This document shows, piece by piece, positions 19,501-27,483 of a DNA stretch of 64,000 bases. Below the pieces are notes generated by a model that did no database searches, was not told the origin of the DNA, and saw only the letters and a list, made by a program, of their open reading frames with translations. The translations under genes were made by a program, and so were the position numbers. The DNA comes from Tannerellaceae bacterium (GTDB lineage: Bacteria > Bacteroidota > Bacteroidia > Bacteroidales > Tannerellaceae), in NCBI GenBank assembly GCA_031288615.1, contig JAITRC010000004.1, positions 43,335 through 107,334 on the forward strand. The letters run 5' to 3'. Each line of letters opens with the position of its first letter. The first letter of the stretch is position 1.

Positions 19501-20791
19501 CTACCGTCTTCTTATCTTCATCCAAGTACGTCCCATACAGATTCGCCTTGTCCAAGTCCAGTGTCAGCTCCGTCGCGTCCTTCTTATCCGCATCCAACTT
19601 ACGCAGTTTCGCGATGCCCGCGACGCCCAAATCCCCCTTCACGTTCCCCGCGATGCCCAGCGTCCCAATCACGCTCGCCAGCTTCTCTACACCCAGTGCA
19701 CCCGCACCAAGCTCCACCGTCACAAATTCTGCCACGCCCAGGTTCGTCGCCAAGCCCTTCGTCGTCAGCGTCCACGGCAAATCATTCCCTATCCGCAGCG
19801 TCACCTTCGACGGCGCTACCTTTCCTGCAGCTGGCTCTTCGCTGTTATCAATCACCTTCTCCAGTGCGGCCACCAACGTCTTCACGTCCTCCGCGCTCAC
19901 CACCAAGTCGCGCTTATCGCCACCAAGCTTGAACTTCAGCACCCTCGTGCCCGCAATGTCTTCAGCGCCTTCCACGTAGCTGTCGTACCCAAAGTACAAC
20001 GTCCCTTCATTCCGTTTCGCCGGCGTCACGCCTTCGATAGCGATGTCCCTGTGCGTATTCTGGTACGTCCCTTTCACCTTCACTTCCAACCCGTCCTTGC
20101 TCACCAACGGCAGACCGCTCAGCTTCACCGCACTCGTCGGCAAGTTGATCTCCTTGAACACCAGCTTCCCCACCGGCAACGCACTCCCGTCCGCCTTATC
20201 GCCAATCTTATCAGCTCCTGTGCTCGCCGTCAAGAAGTTCTCAAACAGCTTCTCCCCTACTTCCACTACCTTATAGACTGCCCACCCCTGGTTGCCGTCC
20301 TTATCTTCCGTCTTCGCCCACACAAACTCCGGTATCGTTGCAACACCCTTGGTGCTTATACCCTCGGCGATCGTGGTTAACGCTGCTGCATCGGCGGCTA
20401 CCACCGGTACATATCCGCCCACCAGCTTCACCTCGCCCAGCTCGTTCCCGCTCGCTATCTTCACCACCTCAACCTTGAAGCTGAATGGCGCCTGCTTATA
20501 CAATCCCGGATCCGTCGAGGCTCCCGTCTGCAACGTCGACGTCCCGTTCACCTCCTTATACCCCACGCTGTCCGGAAAGTAGAACGTCCCCCCTTTTGCC
20601 AGCTGTGCCGCGCTCGGCTTCGCCACCGCCCACGACGTCAGCAACGCCGGCTCCGGCGTAAACTCACCTGCTGCACGCAACCCCGGCGCTCCCGCCAAGC
20701 CCGGCGCTCCCGCCAGCCCTGCCCACACTACCGCGCCCGCTGCCAACGCTACCGCGCCCACCGCCACGCCTTTTCTTACTTGTCCTTTCAT
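16544..20791 (-). CDS. BspA-like leucine-rich-repeat surface protein with T9SS tail
   Basis: 1415 residues. The N-terminal signal peptide (MKGQVRKGVAVGAVALAAG) is followed by a short GLAGAP duplication. Residues from about 480 to 760 hold BspA-type (LRR_5) repeats with the signature IGDSAF..., VGAKAFYGA, IGTGAFAGV and LGAGVFTGA. The rest is beta-rich and resembles strings of Ig-like or MBG-type surface domains. The last 40 residues (VYGIDGSAVV...GLYIVKAGSKVVKTVVK) are a T9SS sorting tail that directs export and surface anchoring. BspA-like proteins of oral and gut Bacteroidales bind fibronectin, fibrinogen or other bacteria; that role is inferred. It has its own promoter and terminator. Lys/Gly/Val-rich composition reflects G-rich coding DNA. 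Confidence 0.88.
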   Translation of the reverse strand: MKGQVRKGVAVGAVALAAGAVVWAGLAGAPGLAGAPGLRAAGEFTPEPALLTSWAVAKPSAAQLAKGGTFYFPDSVGYKEVNGTSTLQTGASTDPGLYKQAPFSFKVEVVKIASGNELGEVKLVGGYVPVVAADAAALTTIAEGISTKGVATIPEFVWAKTEDKDGNQGWAVYKVVEVGEKLFENFLTASTGADKIGDKADGSALPVGKLVFKEINLPTSAVKLSGLPLVSKDGLEVKVKGTYQNTHRDIAIEGVTPAKRNEGTLYFGYDSYVEGAEDIAGTRVLKFKLGGDKRDLVVSAEDVKTLVAALEKVIDNSEEPAAGKVAPSKVTLRIGNDLPWTLTTKGLATNLGVAEFVTVELGAGALGVEKLASVIGTLGIAGNVKGDLGVAGIAKLRKLDADKKDATELTLDLDKANLYGTYLDEDKKTVEFGLLKLTGANLFAGIKSLKLIAPNPVTLAIDGKLDKSYGFQEVGAGWFAGTTLTIGTAHSIAYDKGNYLGQVKAIGDSAFKDAVIGFATGPLKGANAGFLPGKIVDDAFEIGDLGFHGVEKVGAKAFYGAKLGDGLQGLYLTPVDANSKTHLFGTGLKEIGDSAFAKVTQNLNGFGFLEGIEAIGTGAFAGVTIDDARSKVWEGQAEATPALLLTRSTKLKKLGAGVFTGAKFAAVGSSDAVAVQHVRIGGVYLDGTPNGVEPWLAADLATEGLELSAEAFGSGVTVYVPFQNLAVWKSALAGALDVIPYAFPAYNESDGDGIAPVTDLIRVLKQFGGEIDKDVTKGSINYYTAGYGNMTKRFLVFKEDKGLKYYSVSGPLSATDLVTDGKAELDETLFEEGIALHDQKLPAGLYTIDVYESSTGASKQTAFLEVLATNIEALLGDTVELSYVGSELVKALKAEFSVGDIQLLEGTDTVFKKGTLTSDDVLLVVNDVEGTPEVGVLGGALSVKGKGNLRGTAPVPVKYGKLELSEAVVGALPSSDYVINKKGFELAEVITLKNGAYEFGVATAKTGSEQAEDYAEIATWIEVTYESEYTKPGLVEVILTGHGSLFGEVESTYEIKASWADYAGVDIVNYENYKLGTNTTFDGVVFKGFEKLVKPLQLKSGEYEIVAVAQDDETYKLSADLKDASDSIFGAGAYDFYILAAGELKAKYGKDAKYIGQVVIDSLSVDALKAATVIKKVSVPAAEEGGEATSTYTLSFKPGVFKGAYTATLEEGVFTVSFDSATAASITGLVDKSFTVAIPVGHPTSLKFNYPTHTGVLWALVSVGSIDLLQYVEAEGGRVDYAEHLFWELDREGKSTITQGGVLTPLVEWNNIVTVLYLDENDEEILELKINVNTVYDASLIPGWPGQSTESVVGSELVVTTSDGSLQVSGYTGAVSVYGIDGSAVVSGVAPLSVSVPSGLYIVKAGSKVVKTVVK

Positions 20792-20822
20792 ACTTCCGTT
20801 TTATTAATGGTAAATCTTGCCG

Positions 20823-20830
20823 CAAAGATA
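20823..20830 (-). promoter_or_regulatory. Putative -7 element for the LRR surface protein
   Basis: Reads TATCTTTG followed by CGGC on the minus strand, about 32 bp before the start at 20791. Confidence 0.55.
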
Positions 20831-21256
20831 CGCCTCTTTTTTTACCCACCACCATCTTTTTCCCTCTTTTTTACCCCCCCCTCTTTTTTTTCTTCCCTTC
20901 CCCCAAGCGTCGTGAATTTTCACCCCCTCCCTCCCCCTATCTTCGCCCCCGTGTCTTTACACACCTCGCGCTGCTGACTTCTTGAACACTCCTCCTCGCT
21001 CTTTGACTTCTTGAACACCCCCCCCCTCATCTGTGAACAACCCTTAACGACTTTATTCACACTCCTTTACAAATCTGTGAATTTGTGCAACTCAAAATTT
21101 TCTTCTCTCCCCTTCCTCTCTCCTTTTTCACCACTCCTCCCCTTTTTTCCCCTCTTTTTCTCCCCTCCTCCAGATACCCATTCTGTAAACAAATGTGAAC
21201 CGATTTATTCACACCTCGCAACAAATCTGTTAGTTTTTACTACTCAAAATAACCCT
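20831..21256. other. Intergenic region between divergent surface-protein and dcw genes
   Basis: This is the only gene-free stretch above 300 bp in the window. It contains long C/T tracts on the plus strand (about 20838-20935 and 21100-21172), two copies of TGACTTCTTGAACAC (20975-20989 and 21004-21018) and a duplicated 47-bp motif described separately. No open frame with protein-like features was found. The mraZ gene expected before rsmH is absent here. Confidence 0.7.
21032..21250. repeat. Duplicated element upstream of rsmH
   Basis: Three blocks occur in the same order and with identical spacing in both copies: TTTATTCACAC, ACAAATCTGT and ACTCAAAAT (copy A 21052-21098; copy B 21204-21250, 152 bp apart). 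Each copy is preceded by TGTGAAC, which with TTCACA forms an inverted pair. In copy A ACAAAT and ATTTGT also form a palindrome. Copy B ends 6 bp before the rsmH -7 box; copy A has no such box. Candidate operator or duplicated promoter. Confidence 0.7.
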
Positions 21257-21264
21257 TACCTTTG
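21257..21264 (+). promoter_or_regulatory. Putative -7 element for rsmH and the dcw cluster
   Basis: TACCTTTG is a perfect TAnnTTTG match but ends only 5 bp before the rsmH ATG. If used, the mRNA would have essentially no 5' leader. Confidence 0.5.
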
Positions 21265-21269
21265 CCCCC

Positions 21270-22214
21270 ATGGAACACCTCACCTCCCCTTACCACCTCC
21301 CCGTACTCCTCCAAGAGTCCGTGCAGGGACTCCACATCCGACCCGACGGCGTCTACGTAGACCTCACCTTCGGCGCCGGTGGACACGCCGCCCTTATCCT
21401 CAACCAACTTGGGCGCCACGGTAAGCTCTTCGCCTTCGACCATGACCACGACGCCATGGCCAACGCACTCCACGACCCCCGCTTCACCTTCATCAATGCC
21501 AACTTCCGCTTCCTCTCCAACTTCCTCCTCTTCCACAACCAGCCCACCGTCGACGGCATCCTTGCCGACCTCGGCGTCTCCTCTCACCACTTCGACGAAC
21601 CACACCGCGGCTTCTCCTTCCGCTTCCACGATCAGCCCCTCGACATGCGCATGAACCGCGCCGCCAAGCTCACCGCCGCCGACGTCCTCAACTCCTATAC
21701 CCTCGAACGGCTCACCTCCATCTTCGCCTCCTACGGCGAACTTCCTCACCCGCACCGCCTCGCTCATGCCATCCTTCAACAACGGGCTGCCACCCCCTTC
21801 CACACCATCCAACACCTCCTTGATACTCTCACCGCCACCTACCCCCCACACCGCCTCCATGCCAACGCAAAGAAGCTCCACCAGCAAGCCTTCCAAGCCC
21901 TGCGCATCGAGGTCAATGACGAGCTCGCCGCACTTCGTGACATGCTCTCCCAAACCACCTCCCTCCTACCCCCCGGTGGACACCTCGTCATCCTCTCCTA
22001 CCACTCCCTCGAAGACCGCATCGTCAAGCACTTCCTCAAGACCGGTAACTTTGACGGTGTCATCCACCACGACCTCTTCGGCAACCCCCTCACCCCCTTC
22101 CAACCCACCCCCCACAAACCCATCTACCCCTCCACACAGGAGATCGCCGCCAACCCCAGAGCACGCTCCGCCAGACTCCGTATTGCCACCCGCACTAACC
22201 TCTCCCTCCCATGA
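21270..22214 (+). CDS. rsmH: 16S rRNA (cytosine-1402-N4)-methyltransferase
   Basis: 314 residues. RsmH (MraW) methylates N4 of C1402 in 16S rRNA near the ribosomal P site. The N-terminus YHLPVLLQESVQGL and the SAM-binding loop DLTFGAGGHAALIL (about residues 32-45) are typical, as are GILADLGVSSHHFDEPHRGFS and the C-terminal LSYHSLEDRIVKHF. No later Met can serve as start without losing the conserved N-terminus, so ATG 21270 is firm. It opens a shortened dcw cluster and overlaps ftsL by 4 bp (ATGA). Confidence 0.96.
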   Translation: MEHLTSPYHLPVLLQESVQGLHIRPDGVYVDLTFGAGGHAALILNQLGRHGKLFAFDHDHDAMANALHDPRFTFINANFRFLSNFLLFHNQPTVDGILADLGVSSHHFDEPHRGFSFRFHDQPLDMRMNRAAKLTAADVLNSYTLERLTSIFASYGELPHPHRLAHAILQQRAATPFHTIQHLLDTLTATYPPHRLHANAKKLHQQAFQALRIEVNDELAALRDMLSQTTSLLPPGGHLVILSYHSLEDRIVKHFLKTGNFDGVIHHDLFGNPLTPFQPTPHKPIYPSTQEIAANPRARSARLRIATRTNLSLP

Positions 22215-22516
22215 ACATCCTCTTCTTCTTCGGAGGTGGCATCCTCAAGCACGACTTCGTCCTCAAGCACGTCAAGCTCATCTTCCTCGTCGTCCTCCTT
22301 CTCCTCGTCTTCATCGGTAACCGATACACCTGCATGCGCAAGCTCCGTGACATCGACCGCCTCCAACAGGAGCTCCGGGACATCCGCTTCGAAGCCCTCT
22401 CCACCTCCTCCTCCCTCACCGGCTCCTCCCGACAGTCCCAGATCGAAACCAAGGTCAAGGAGCTCGACCTTCCCATTCAGGCGCCCGCCTCACCTCCCTA
22501 CGAACTCATCCCTTAA
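22211..22516 (+). CDS. ftsL: FtsL-like cell division protein
   Basis: 101 residues. A single transmembrane helix (VKLIFLVVLLLLVFIGN) is followed by a short periplasmic helix with coiled-coil character (LRDIDRLQQELRDIRFEAL) and a Ser-rich end. This is the Bacteroidota FtsL-like form found between rsmH and ftsI. FtsL works with FtsB and FtsQ to activate septal peptidoglycan synthesis by FtsW-FtsI. Assignment rests on topology, size and position because FtsL sequences diverge strongly. The start overlaps rsmH by 4 bp. Confidence 0.8.
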   Translation: MNILFFFGGGILKHDFVLKHVKLIFLVVLLLLVFIGNRYTCMRKLRDIDRLQQELRDIRFEALSTSSSLTGSSRQSQIETKVKELDLPIQAPASPPYELIP

Positions 22517-22537
22517 CACCTCGCACCCACCCCACCC

Positions 22538-24568
22538 ATGGACCCAAACAACAACGCCTCCCGCATCCTCTCCTGCTACTTCATCACCGTCATCCTCCTC
22601 GGACTCGTCGCCTTTGCCATTGTCTTCAAGGCCGCACAAACCGCCCTCGTCGAGCATGACAAATGGATCCAGGTAGCGCAGACTCTACAACGACCTGACC
22701 GCACCGTCCACCCCACCCGTGGCAATATCTACTCCCATGACGGCAAGCTCATGGCCGTCTCCATTCCCTCCTACTACCTCTACATCGACTTCCGCGCCGA
22801 CGGCTTCCGCAGAGACTCCTTCCTACACTCTCCCGCTAACGGCATCGACTCCCTCGCGCTTCGGCTCGCCCACACCCTCAATGACCGCTCTCCTAACGCT
22901 TATCGCGCTCACCTCCTCAACGGCTTCCACCAAGCCAACCGACAGTTCCTCATCTCCCCTCAACGCGTCTCCTACGCCCAGCTCAAACTCATCCGCTCCT
23001 TCCCCTTCCTCAGACTCGGACGCATGCGCTCCGGCTTCTACACCCGTGAGCTTGCCCAACGACAAAAGCCCTTCGGCACCCTCGCTTCGCGCACCATCGG
23101 CGACATCTACGCCGAACGTGGAGCCGATGGCTTCACCCGTGGCAAGAACGGCCTCGAGCTTCACTACGACTCCCTCCTTCGCGGTGAACCCGGACTATCC
23201 TCCGTCCGACGTGTCGGCAACGCCTGGACTAACGTCACCGAAATCGAACCCCTCAATGGCTTCGACATCCACACCACCATCGACATCCGCATCCAAGACA
23301 TCGCCGAGAAAGCCCTCCTCGACAAGCTCCAAGCTATTGACGCCGAATCTGGCACCGCCATCGTCATGGATGTGCCCTCCGGTGAGATCAAAGCCATCAC
23401 CAACCTCGACCGACTTGCCCCCGGACTCTATGCCGAAGCACATAACCACGCCGTTGCCGACGAGAACGAACCCGGATCCACCTTCAAAGTCGCCTCCATG
23501 ATCGTCGCCCTCGAGGACGGTGTCTGTCAACCTAACGACTTCGTCGACACCGGCAACGGTGTCTTCATCTACGCCGGTGCGCGCATGACCGACCATAACG
23601 CCGACCGCGGTGGATATGGCACCATCTCCGCCGCCGAGGTCATCCGATACTCCTCCAACATCGGCATGGCCAAGATCATCCTCAATGGCTACAAAGACCA
23701 CCCCGAGAAGTTCGTCCAAGGACTCTACAAGCTTGGGCTCACTGCCGACCTCAATGTCGAGATCCCCGGTGCCGGCAAAGCCAAGATACGTATGCCCGAC
23801 AAGGACAACTGGTCTGGCACCGCGCTCCCTTGGATGTCCTTCGGCTACGAAACCCGCATTCCCCCCCTGAACATCCTCACCTTCTTCAATGCCATTGCCA
23901 ACAACGGCCGTATGGTACGACCTCGCTTCACCACTCACATCGCCCGCAACGGCAACACCCTCATCACCTCCTCCGTCGAGACGATCAAGTTCTCCATCTG
24001 CTCCCGATCTACCCTCAATGCCATTCACCTCATGCTCATCGATGTCGTCCAGAATGGCACCGGCATACAAGCCAAGTCCGAACTCGTACCCATCGCCGGT
24101 AAAACCGGCACCGCCCAAATAGCCTCTCCCGCCGGATACCGTTCCACCGGACACCAAGTCTCCTTCTGTGGCTACTTCCCTGCTCACAAACCCCGATACT
24201 CCTGCATCGTCGTCATCCGCAAACCTCGCATCGGTACTCCCTCCGGTGGTTTCATGGCCGGCACCGTCCTCAAAGCCATCGCCGAGAAGACCTTCGCCGG
24301 ACAGGATCCCACACCCATTCGCAAGTTGACACCCGACTCCAACGCCGTCCTTGCACCTCGTCTCTCCGCGCATGCCGACAAACCCACCATCCCCACGCAA
24401 GGACTCGTCCCTAATGTCGTCGGCTTGGGTGCACGTGACGCCGTCTTCCTCCTTGAGTCTGCCGGACTTCGCGTCACCCTCGCCGGCATCGGCTACGTCT
24501 CCTCACAAAGTATACCCCCTGGACGACGCGTCGCCAAAGGGAACACCATATCCATCGTCTTAAGGTAA
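22538..24568 (+). CDS. ftsI: Division peptidoglycan transpeptidase (PBP3) with PASTA domain
   Basis: 676 residues. An N-terminal transmembrane anchor (YFITVILLGLVAFAIVF) precedes a PBP dimerisation domain (RPDRTVHPTRGNIYSHDG) and the transpeptidase domain. The active-site motifs are complete: Ser314 in GSTFK, YSSN near residue 373, and KTGTA near 522. The final 65 residues form a PASTA domain (PNVVGLGARDAVFLLESAGLRV). It cross-links septal peptidoglycan and is a beta-lactam target. It follows ftsL by 21 bp and precedes murE by 7 bp, all in one operon. Confidence 0.95.
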   Translation: MDPNNNASRILSCYFITVILLGLVAFAIVFKAAQTALVEHDKWIQVAQTLQRPDRTVHPTRGNIYSHDGKLMAVSIPSYYLYIDFRADGFRRDSFLHSPANGIDSLALRLAHTLNDRSPNAYRAHLLNGFHQANRQFLISPQRVSYAQLKLIRSFPFLRLGRMRSGFYTRELAQRQKPFGTLASRTIGDIYAERGADGFTRGKNGLELHYDSLLRGEPGLSSVRRVGNAWTNVTEIEPLNGFDIHTTIDIRIQDIAEKALLDKLQAIDAESGTAIVMDVPSGEIKAITNLDRLAPGLYAEAHNHAVADENEPGSTFKVASMIVALEDGVCQPNDFVDTGNGVFIYAGARMTDHNADRGGYGTISAAEVIRYSSNIGMAKIILNGYKDHPEKFVQGLYKLGLTADLNVEIPGAGKAKIRMPDKDNWSGTALPWMSFGYETRIPPLNILTFFNAIANNGRMVRPRFTTHIARNGNTLITSSVETIKFSICSRSTLNAIHLMLIDVVQNGTGIQAKSELVPIAGKTGTAQIASPAGYRSTGHQVSFCGYFPAHKPRYSCIVVIRKPRIGTPSGGFMAGTVLKAIAEKTFAGQDPTPIRKLTPDSNAVLAPRLSAHADKPTIPTQGLVPNVVGLGARDAVFLLESAGLRVTLAGIGYVSSQSIPPGRRVAKGNTISIVLR

Positions 24569-24575
24569 CGACACC

Positions 24576-26033
24576 ATGAATCTATCGCTCCTTCTCTCCG
24601 ACCTCGACGGCTTCACACGCTCCGGCAATCCACAGGATGTCCACATCCTCACCGGCGTCCAAGATGACTCGCGCGAAGCTACACCCGGCTCACTCTTTGT
24701 CGCCGTCAACGGCACCGCCGTCGATGGACATCGCTTCATCCCCGACGCCATCACCAATGGCGCCGTCGCCATCGTCTGTGAACAGCTTCCACCTAACCCT
24801 GACCCCAACGTCGTCTTCATCAAAGTCCCTAACTCCGCACTTGCCTTAGGACTCCTCGCCTCTCGTTGGTTCGGACAGCCTTCGGCTCACCTCACCCTCG
24901 TCGGTGTCACCGGCACCAACGGCAAAACCACCATCGCCTCCCTCCTCTACGAACTCTTCCGCGCCCTCGGCCACAAAGTAGGACTCCTCTCCACCATCTG
25001 CAACTACGTCGATGGAGTACCTTTCCCTACCTCACACACCACGCCCGGTGCCCTCGAATTACACCAGCTCCTCGCCCGAATGGTCGACGCCCAATGCTCC
25101 CACGTCTTCATGGAAGTCAGTTCTCACGCCGTCGCACAATCACGCATCGCCGGACTTGACTTCCATGGCGCCATCTTCACCAACCTCACCCGTGACCACC
25201 TCGACTACCACCTCACCGTCGACAACTACCTCCGTGCCAAAAAGGCCTTCTTCGACCACCTCCCCCCCTATGCTTTCGCCCTCTCCAATGCCGACGACAA
25301 AAACGGCACCGTCATGCTCCAGAACACCGCCGCTCGACCTCTCTACTACTCCCTCCACACCCTCGCCGACTTCAATGCCAAAATCCTTGAGACCCACCTC
25401 GACGGTTCACTACTCCTCATCAATGGACACGAAGTCCATGTCCGCTTCACCGGTGCATTCAACGCCGCCAACCTCCTCGCTGTCTTCGCTGCCGCCGTCG
25501 CCCTCGGCAAAAACCCCACCGATGTCCTCCTTGTCCTCAGCAACCTCCGACCTGTCGCCGGACGTTTTGAAACCTTCCCCTTACCCTCCGGTGCCACCGC
25601 CATCGTCGATTACGCACACACACCCGACGCCCTCCTCAATGTCCTCCAATCCATCCGCGATGTCCTCCGCAACAAAGGAAGGATCATCACCGTCGTCGGT
25701 GCCGGTGGCAACCGTGACAAAGGCAAACGTCCCATCATGGCGCAGGTTGCCGACCGACTAAGTGACATAGTCGTCCTCACCTCCGACAATCCCCGCGACG
25801 AAGACCCCCTTGAAATCATTCACCAAATGCTCACCGGACTCACCCCTGCACACCAACGACGTACCCACTGCATCCCCGATCGACTCCAAGCCATCACCAC
25901 CGCCGTCGCACTCGCCTCGCCCTCCGACGTCGTCCTTGTCGCTGGCAAAGGACACGAACCCTACCAAGAAATCAACGGCACCAAGCTCCACTTCGACGAC
26001 CGCGAAGTCCTCTCCTCCCTCGCAAATAGTTAA
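24576..26033 (+). CDS. murE: UDP-MurNAc-tripeptide synthetase, meso-DAP adding
   Basis: 485 residues, full length. MurE adds the third residue to the peptidoglycan stem peptide. It has the N-terminal Mur ligase domain (DSREATPGSLFVAV), the ATP-binding loop GVTGTNGKTT near residue 110, the middle domain with HTTPGALELHQLL and NLTRDHLDYH, and a C-terminal domain. The substrate signature DNPRDEDP matches the DNPR motif of meso-diaminopimelate enzymes rather than the lysine-specific form. It is the last clear member of the dcw operon here: mraY, murD, ftsW and murG do not follow. Confidence 0.96.
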   Translation: MNLSLLLSDLDGFTRSGNPQDVHILTGVQDDSREATPGSLFVAVNGTAVDGHRFIPDAITNGAVAIVCEQLPPNPDPNVVFIKVPNSALALGLLASRWFGQPSAHLTLVGVTGTNGKTTIASLLYELFRALGHKVGLLSTICNYVDGVPFPTSHTTPGALELHQLLARMVDAQCSHVFMEVSSHAVAQSRIAGLDFHGAIFTNLTRDHLDYHLTVDNYLRAKKAFFDHLPPYAFALSNADDKNGTVMLQNTAARPLYYSLHTLADFNAKILETHLDGSLLLINGHEVHVRFTGAFNAANLLAVFAAAVALGKNPTDVLLVLSNLRPVAGRFETFPLPSGATAIVDYAHTPDALLNVLQSIRDVLRNKGRIITVVGAGGNRDKGKRPIMAQVADRLSDIVVLTSDNPRDEDPLEIIHQMLTGLTPAHQRRTHCIPDRLQAITTAVALASPSDVVLVAGKGHEPYQEINGTKLHFDDREVLSSLANS

Positions 26034-26044
26034 TTAGCTCTCTT

Positions 26045-27373
26045 ATGCTTGAACAACAAACCATCGAATACAAGTCCACCTGGAAAGACCATTACTTGAA
26101 ATGGATCTGTGGTTTTGCAAACGCGCAAGGAGGCACCCTATTCATCGGTAAGGATGACTCCGGCACTGTGGTAGCCCTGAACAACATCTCCAAACTCCTG
26201 GAAGACATACCAAACAAGATAACCTCAATCTTAGGCATTGTAGCCGTAGTGAATCTACACGAATCCGCGCAAGGCAATTTCATTGAAATCATTGTAGAGC
26301 CACAATCCAACCCCGTAAACTACAAGGGCGAGTACCATTATCGTAGCGGCAGTACCAAACAAGAACTGAAAGGTTCGGCGCTGGATAATTTTCTGTTACG
26401 GAAATACGGCAAAAAATGGGACGGTGTGGTTATCCCTAATGTTCCCATTTCGGAACTGAAACAGGAAACGTTTTCCTTGTTTAAAGAAAAAGGTATTGCA
26501 AGCAACCGGTTAAGTGAAAGTAGCCGAAACGATTCCCCAGAACAGCTACTTAACAATTTGAAACTTATTGATGATAATGGCCATCTGAAACGAGCCGCAT
26601 TGCTGTTATTTCATCCCGACCCTGAAAAATTTATCACAGGAGCTTATATCAAAATTGGGTTTTTCCGTTCCGAAAATGATTTACAGTTTCAAGACGATAT
26701 TCATGGCAATTTATTTGAGCAGGTTGAGCGCACAATGGAATTACTTTTAACAAAATACACTCGGGCGCTAATTAGTTACTTGGGCTTGTCTCGTATTGAA
26801 TCCTTCGAATATCCCGAAGAATCTTTACGAGAAGCCCTTTTGAACGCCGTTACACACAAAGATTATGCAGGTTGTACACCCATTCAAATTCGCGTGTACT
26901 TTGACCATATTAAAATCTGGAATGAAGGACGGTTACCTGACATTTGGACGGTGAAGAATCTCTTACAGGAACATTCTTCCCGACCTTATAACCCCGACAT
27001 TGCCAACGCTTTTTTTCGAAGTGGCTATGTAGAAGCTTGGGGACGGGGTATTGGGAAAATGACTGAACATTGTCTTGCAGCTGGATTACCCGCTACTCAG
27101 TTCTCTTTTGACGGCTCTGATTTTTGGGTGATTTTCCGAAAAGATATCTATAACAAGCAAGATTTGAGCACCTTAGGCTTAAACGAACGACAACTTGATG
27201 CTTTACTTTACTTTAGGTCGAAAGGTGAAATAACTTCTTCCGAATATGCTCAAAGATACCATATAACCAATCGAACAGCTCGAACGGATTTAGCTGTTTT
27301 GGTTGAAAAAGAAGTTCTTATAAAACAAGGAGACCTCAAATCCACAAAATACCTATTACCCATAAAGAAATAA
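26045..27373 (+). CDS. AlbA_2 (Schlafen-type) DNA-binding ATPase-like regulator
   Basis: 442 residues. The N-terminal AlbA_2 domain (about 1-115) has EYKSTW, FANAQGGTLFIGKDDSG and EYHYRSGSTKQ. The middle and C-terminal part carries the HATPase_c_4-like segment often labelled 'ATP-dependent DNA helicase RecG-related' (LREALLNAVTHKDYAG and GRGIGKMTEHCLAAGL). A winged helix follows at the end (LNERQLDALLYF...NRTARTDLAVLVEK). Such proteins are usually transcription regulators, and some relatives occur in defence loci. By hand count the line 27241-27300 has 23 G+C of 60, against 34 of 60 in murE at 25921-25980. Codons are A/T-ending and unlike its neighbours, so recent acquisition is likely. It starts 11 bp after murE. 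Confidence 0.85.
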   Translation: MLEQQTIEYKSTWKDHYLKWICGFANAQGGTLFIGKDDSGTVVALNNISKLLEDIPNKITSILGIVAVVNLHESAQGNFIEIIVEPQSNPVNYKGEYHYRSGSTKQELKGSALDNFLLRKYGKKWDGVVIPNVPISELKQETFSLFKEKGIASNRLSESSRNDSPEQLLNNLKLIDDNGHLKRAALLLFHPDPEKFITGAYIKIGFFRSENDLQFQDDIHGNLFEQVERTMELLLTKYTRALISYLGLSRIESFEYPEESLREALLNAVTHKDYAGCTPIQIRVYFDHIKIWNEGRLPDIWTVKNLLQEHSSRPYNPDIANAFFRSGYVEAWGRGIGKMTEHCLAAGLPATQFSFDGSDFWVIFRKDIYNKQDLSTLGLNERQLDALLYFRSKGEITSSEYAQRYHITNRTARTDLAVLVEKEVLIKQGDLKSTKYLLPIKK

Positions 27374-27423
27374 TTGTTATAAGAAATCGTAACTCGCTGA
27401 TATTATGCATCTTAACCGCTCCG

Positions 27424-27463
27424 TTTCCGATATATTTCCGATAGGCTTCCGATATTTCCGGTA
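27424..27463. repeat. Short direct repeats TTTCCGATA
   Basis: Four close copies of T/CTTCCGATA or TTTCCGGTA (about 27424, 27435, 27447 and 27455) occur with 8-12 bp spacing in the 110-bp gap between the AlbA_2 gene and the convergent permease gene. The function is unknown. It may mark the edge of an inserted segment. Confidence 0.6.
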
Positions 27464-27483
27464 TGCTATGGCGACCTCCCTCG

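Noticed and set aside
19148..20380. 410-codon frame antisense to the LRR surface protein
   Set aside because: Arg/Gln/His-rich shadow. The minus-strand gene has a signal peptide, repeats and a sorting tail.
20838..21172. Polypyrimidine tracts as a replication origin or structured RNA
   Set aside because: No DnaA-box cluster, AT-rich unwinding region or stable fold was seen. Similar C/T tracts occur in several other gaps and fit the general strand bias.
23195..24400. 401-codon frame antisense to ftsI
   Set aside because: It lies wholly inside ftsI, is Gly/Asp/Val-rich and low in complexity, and is explained by strand composition.
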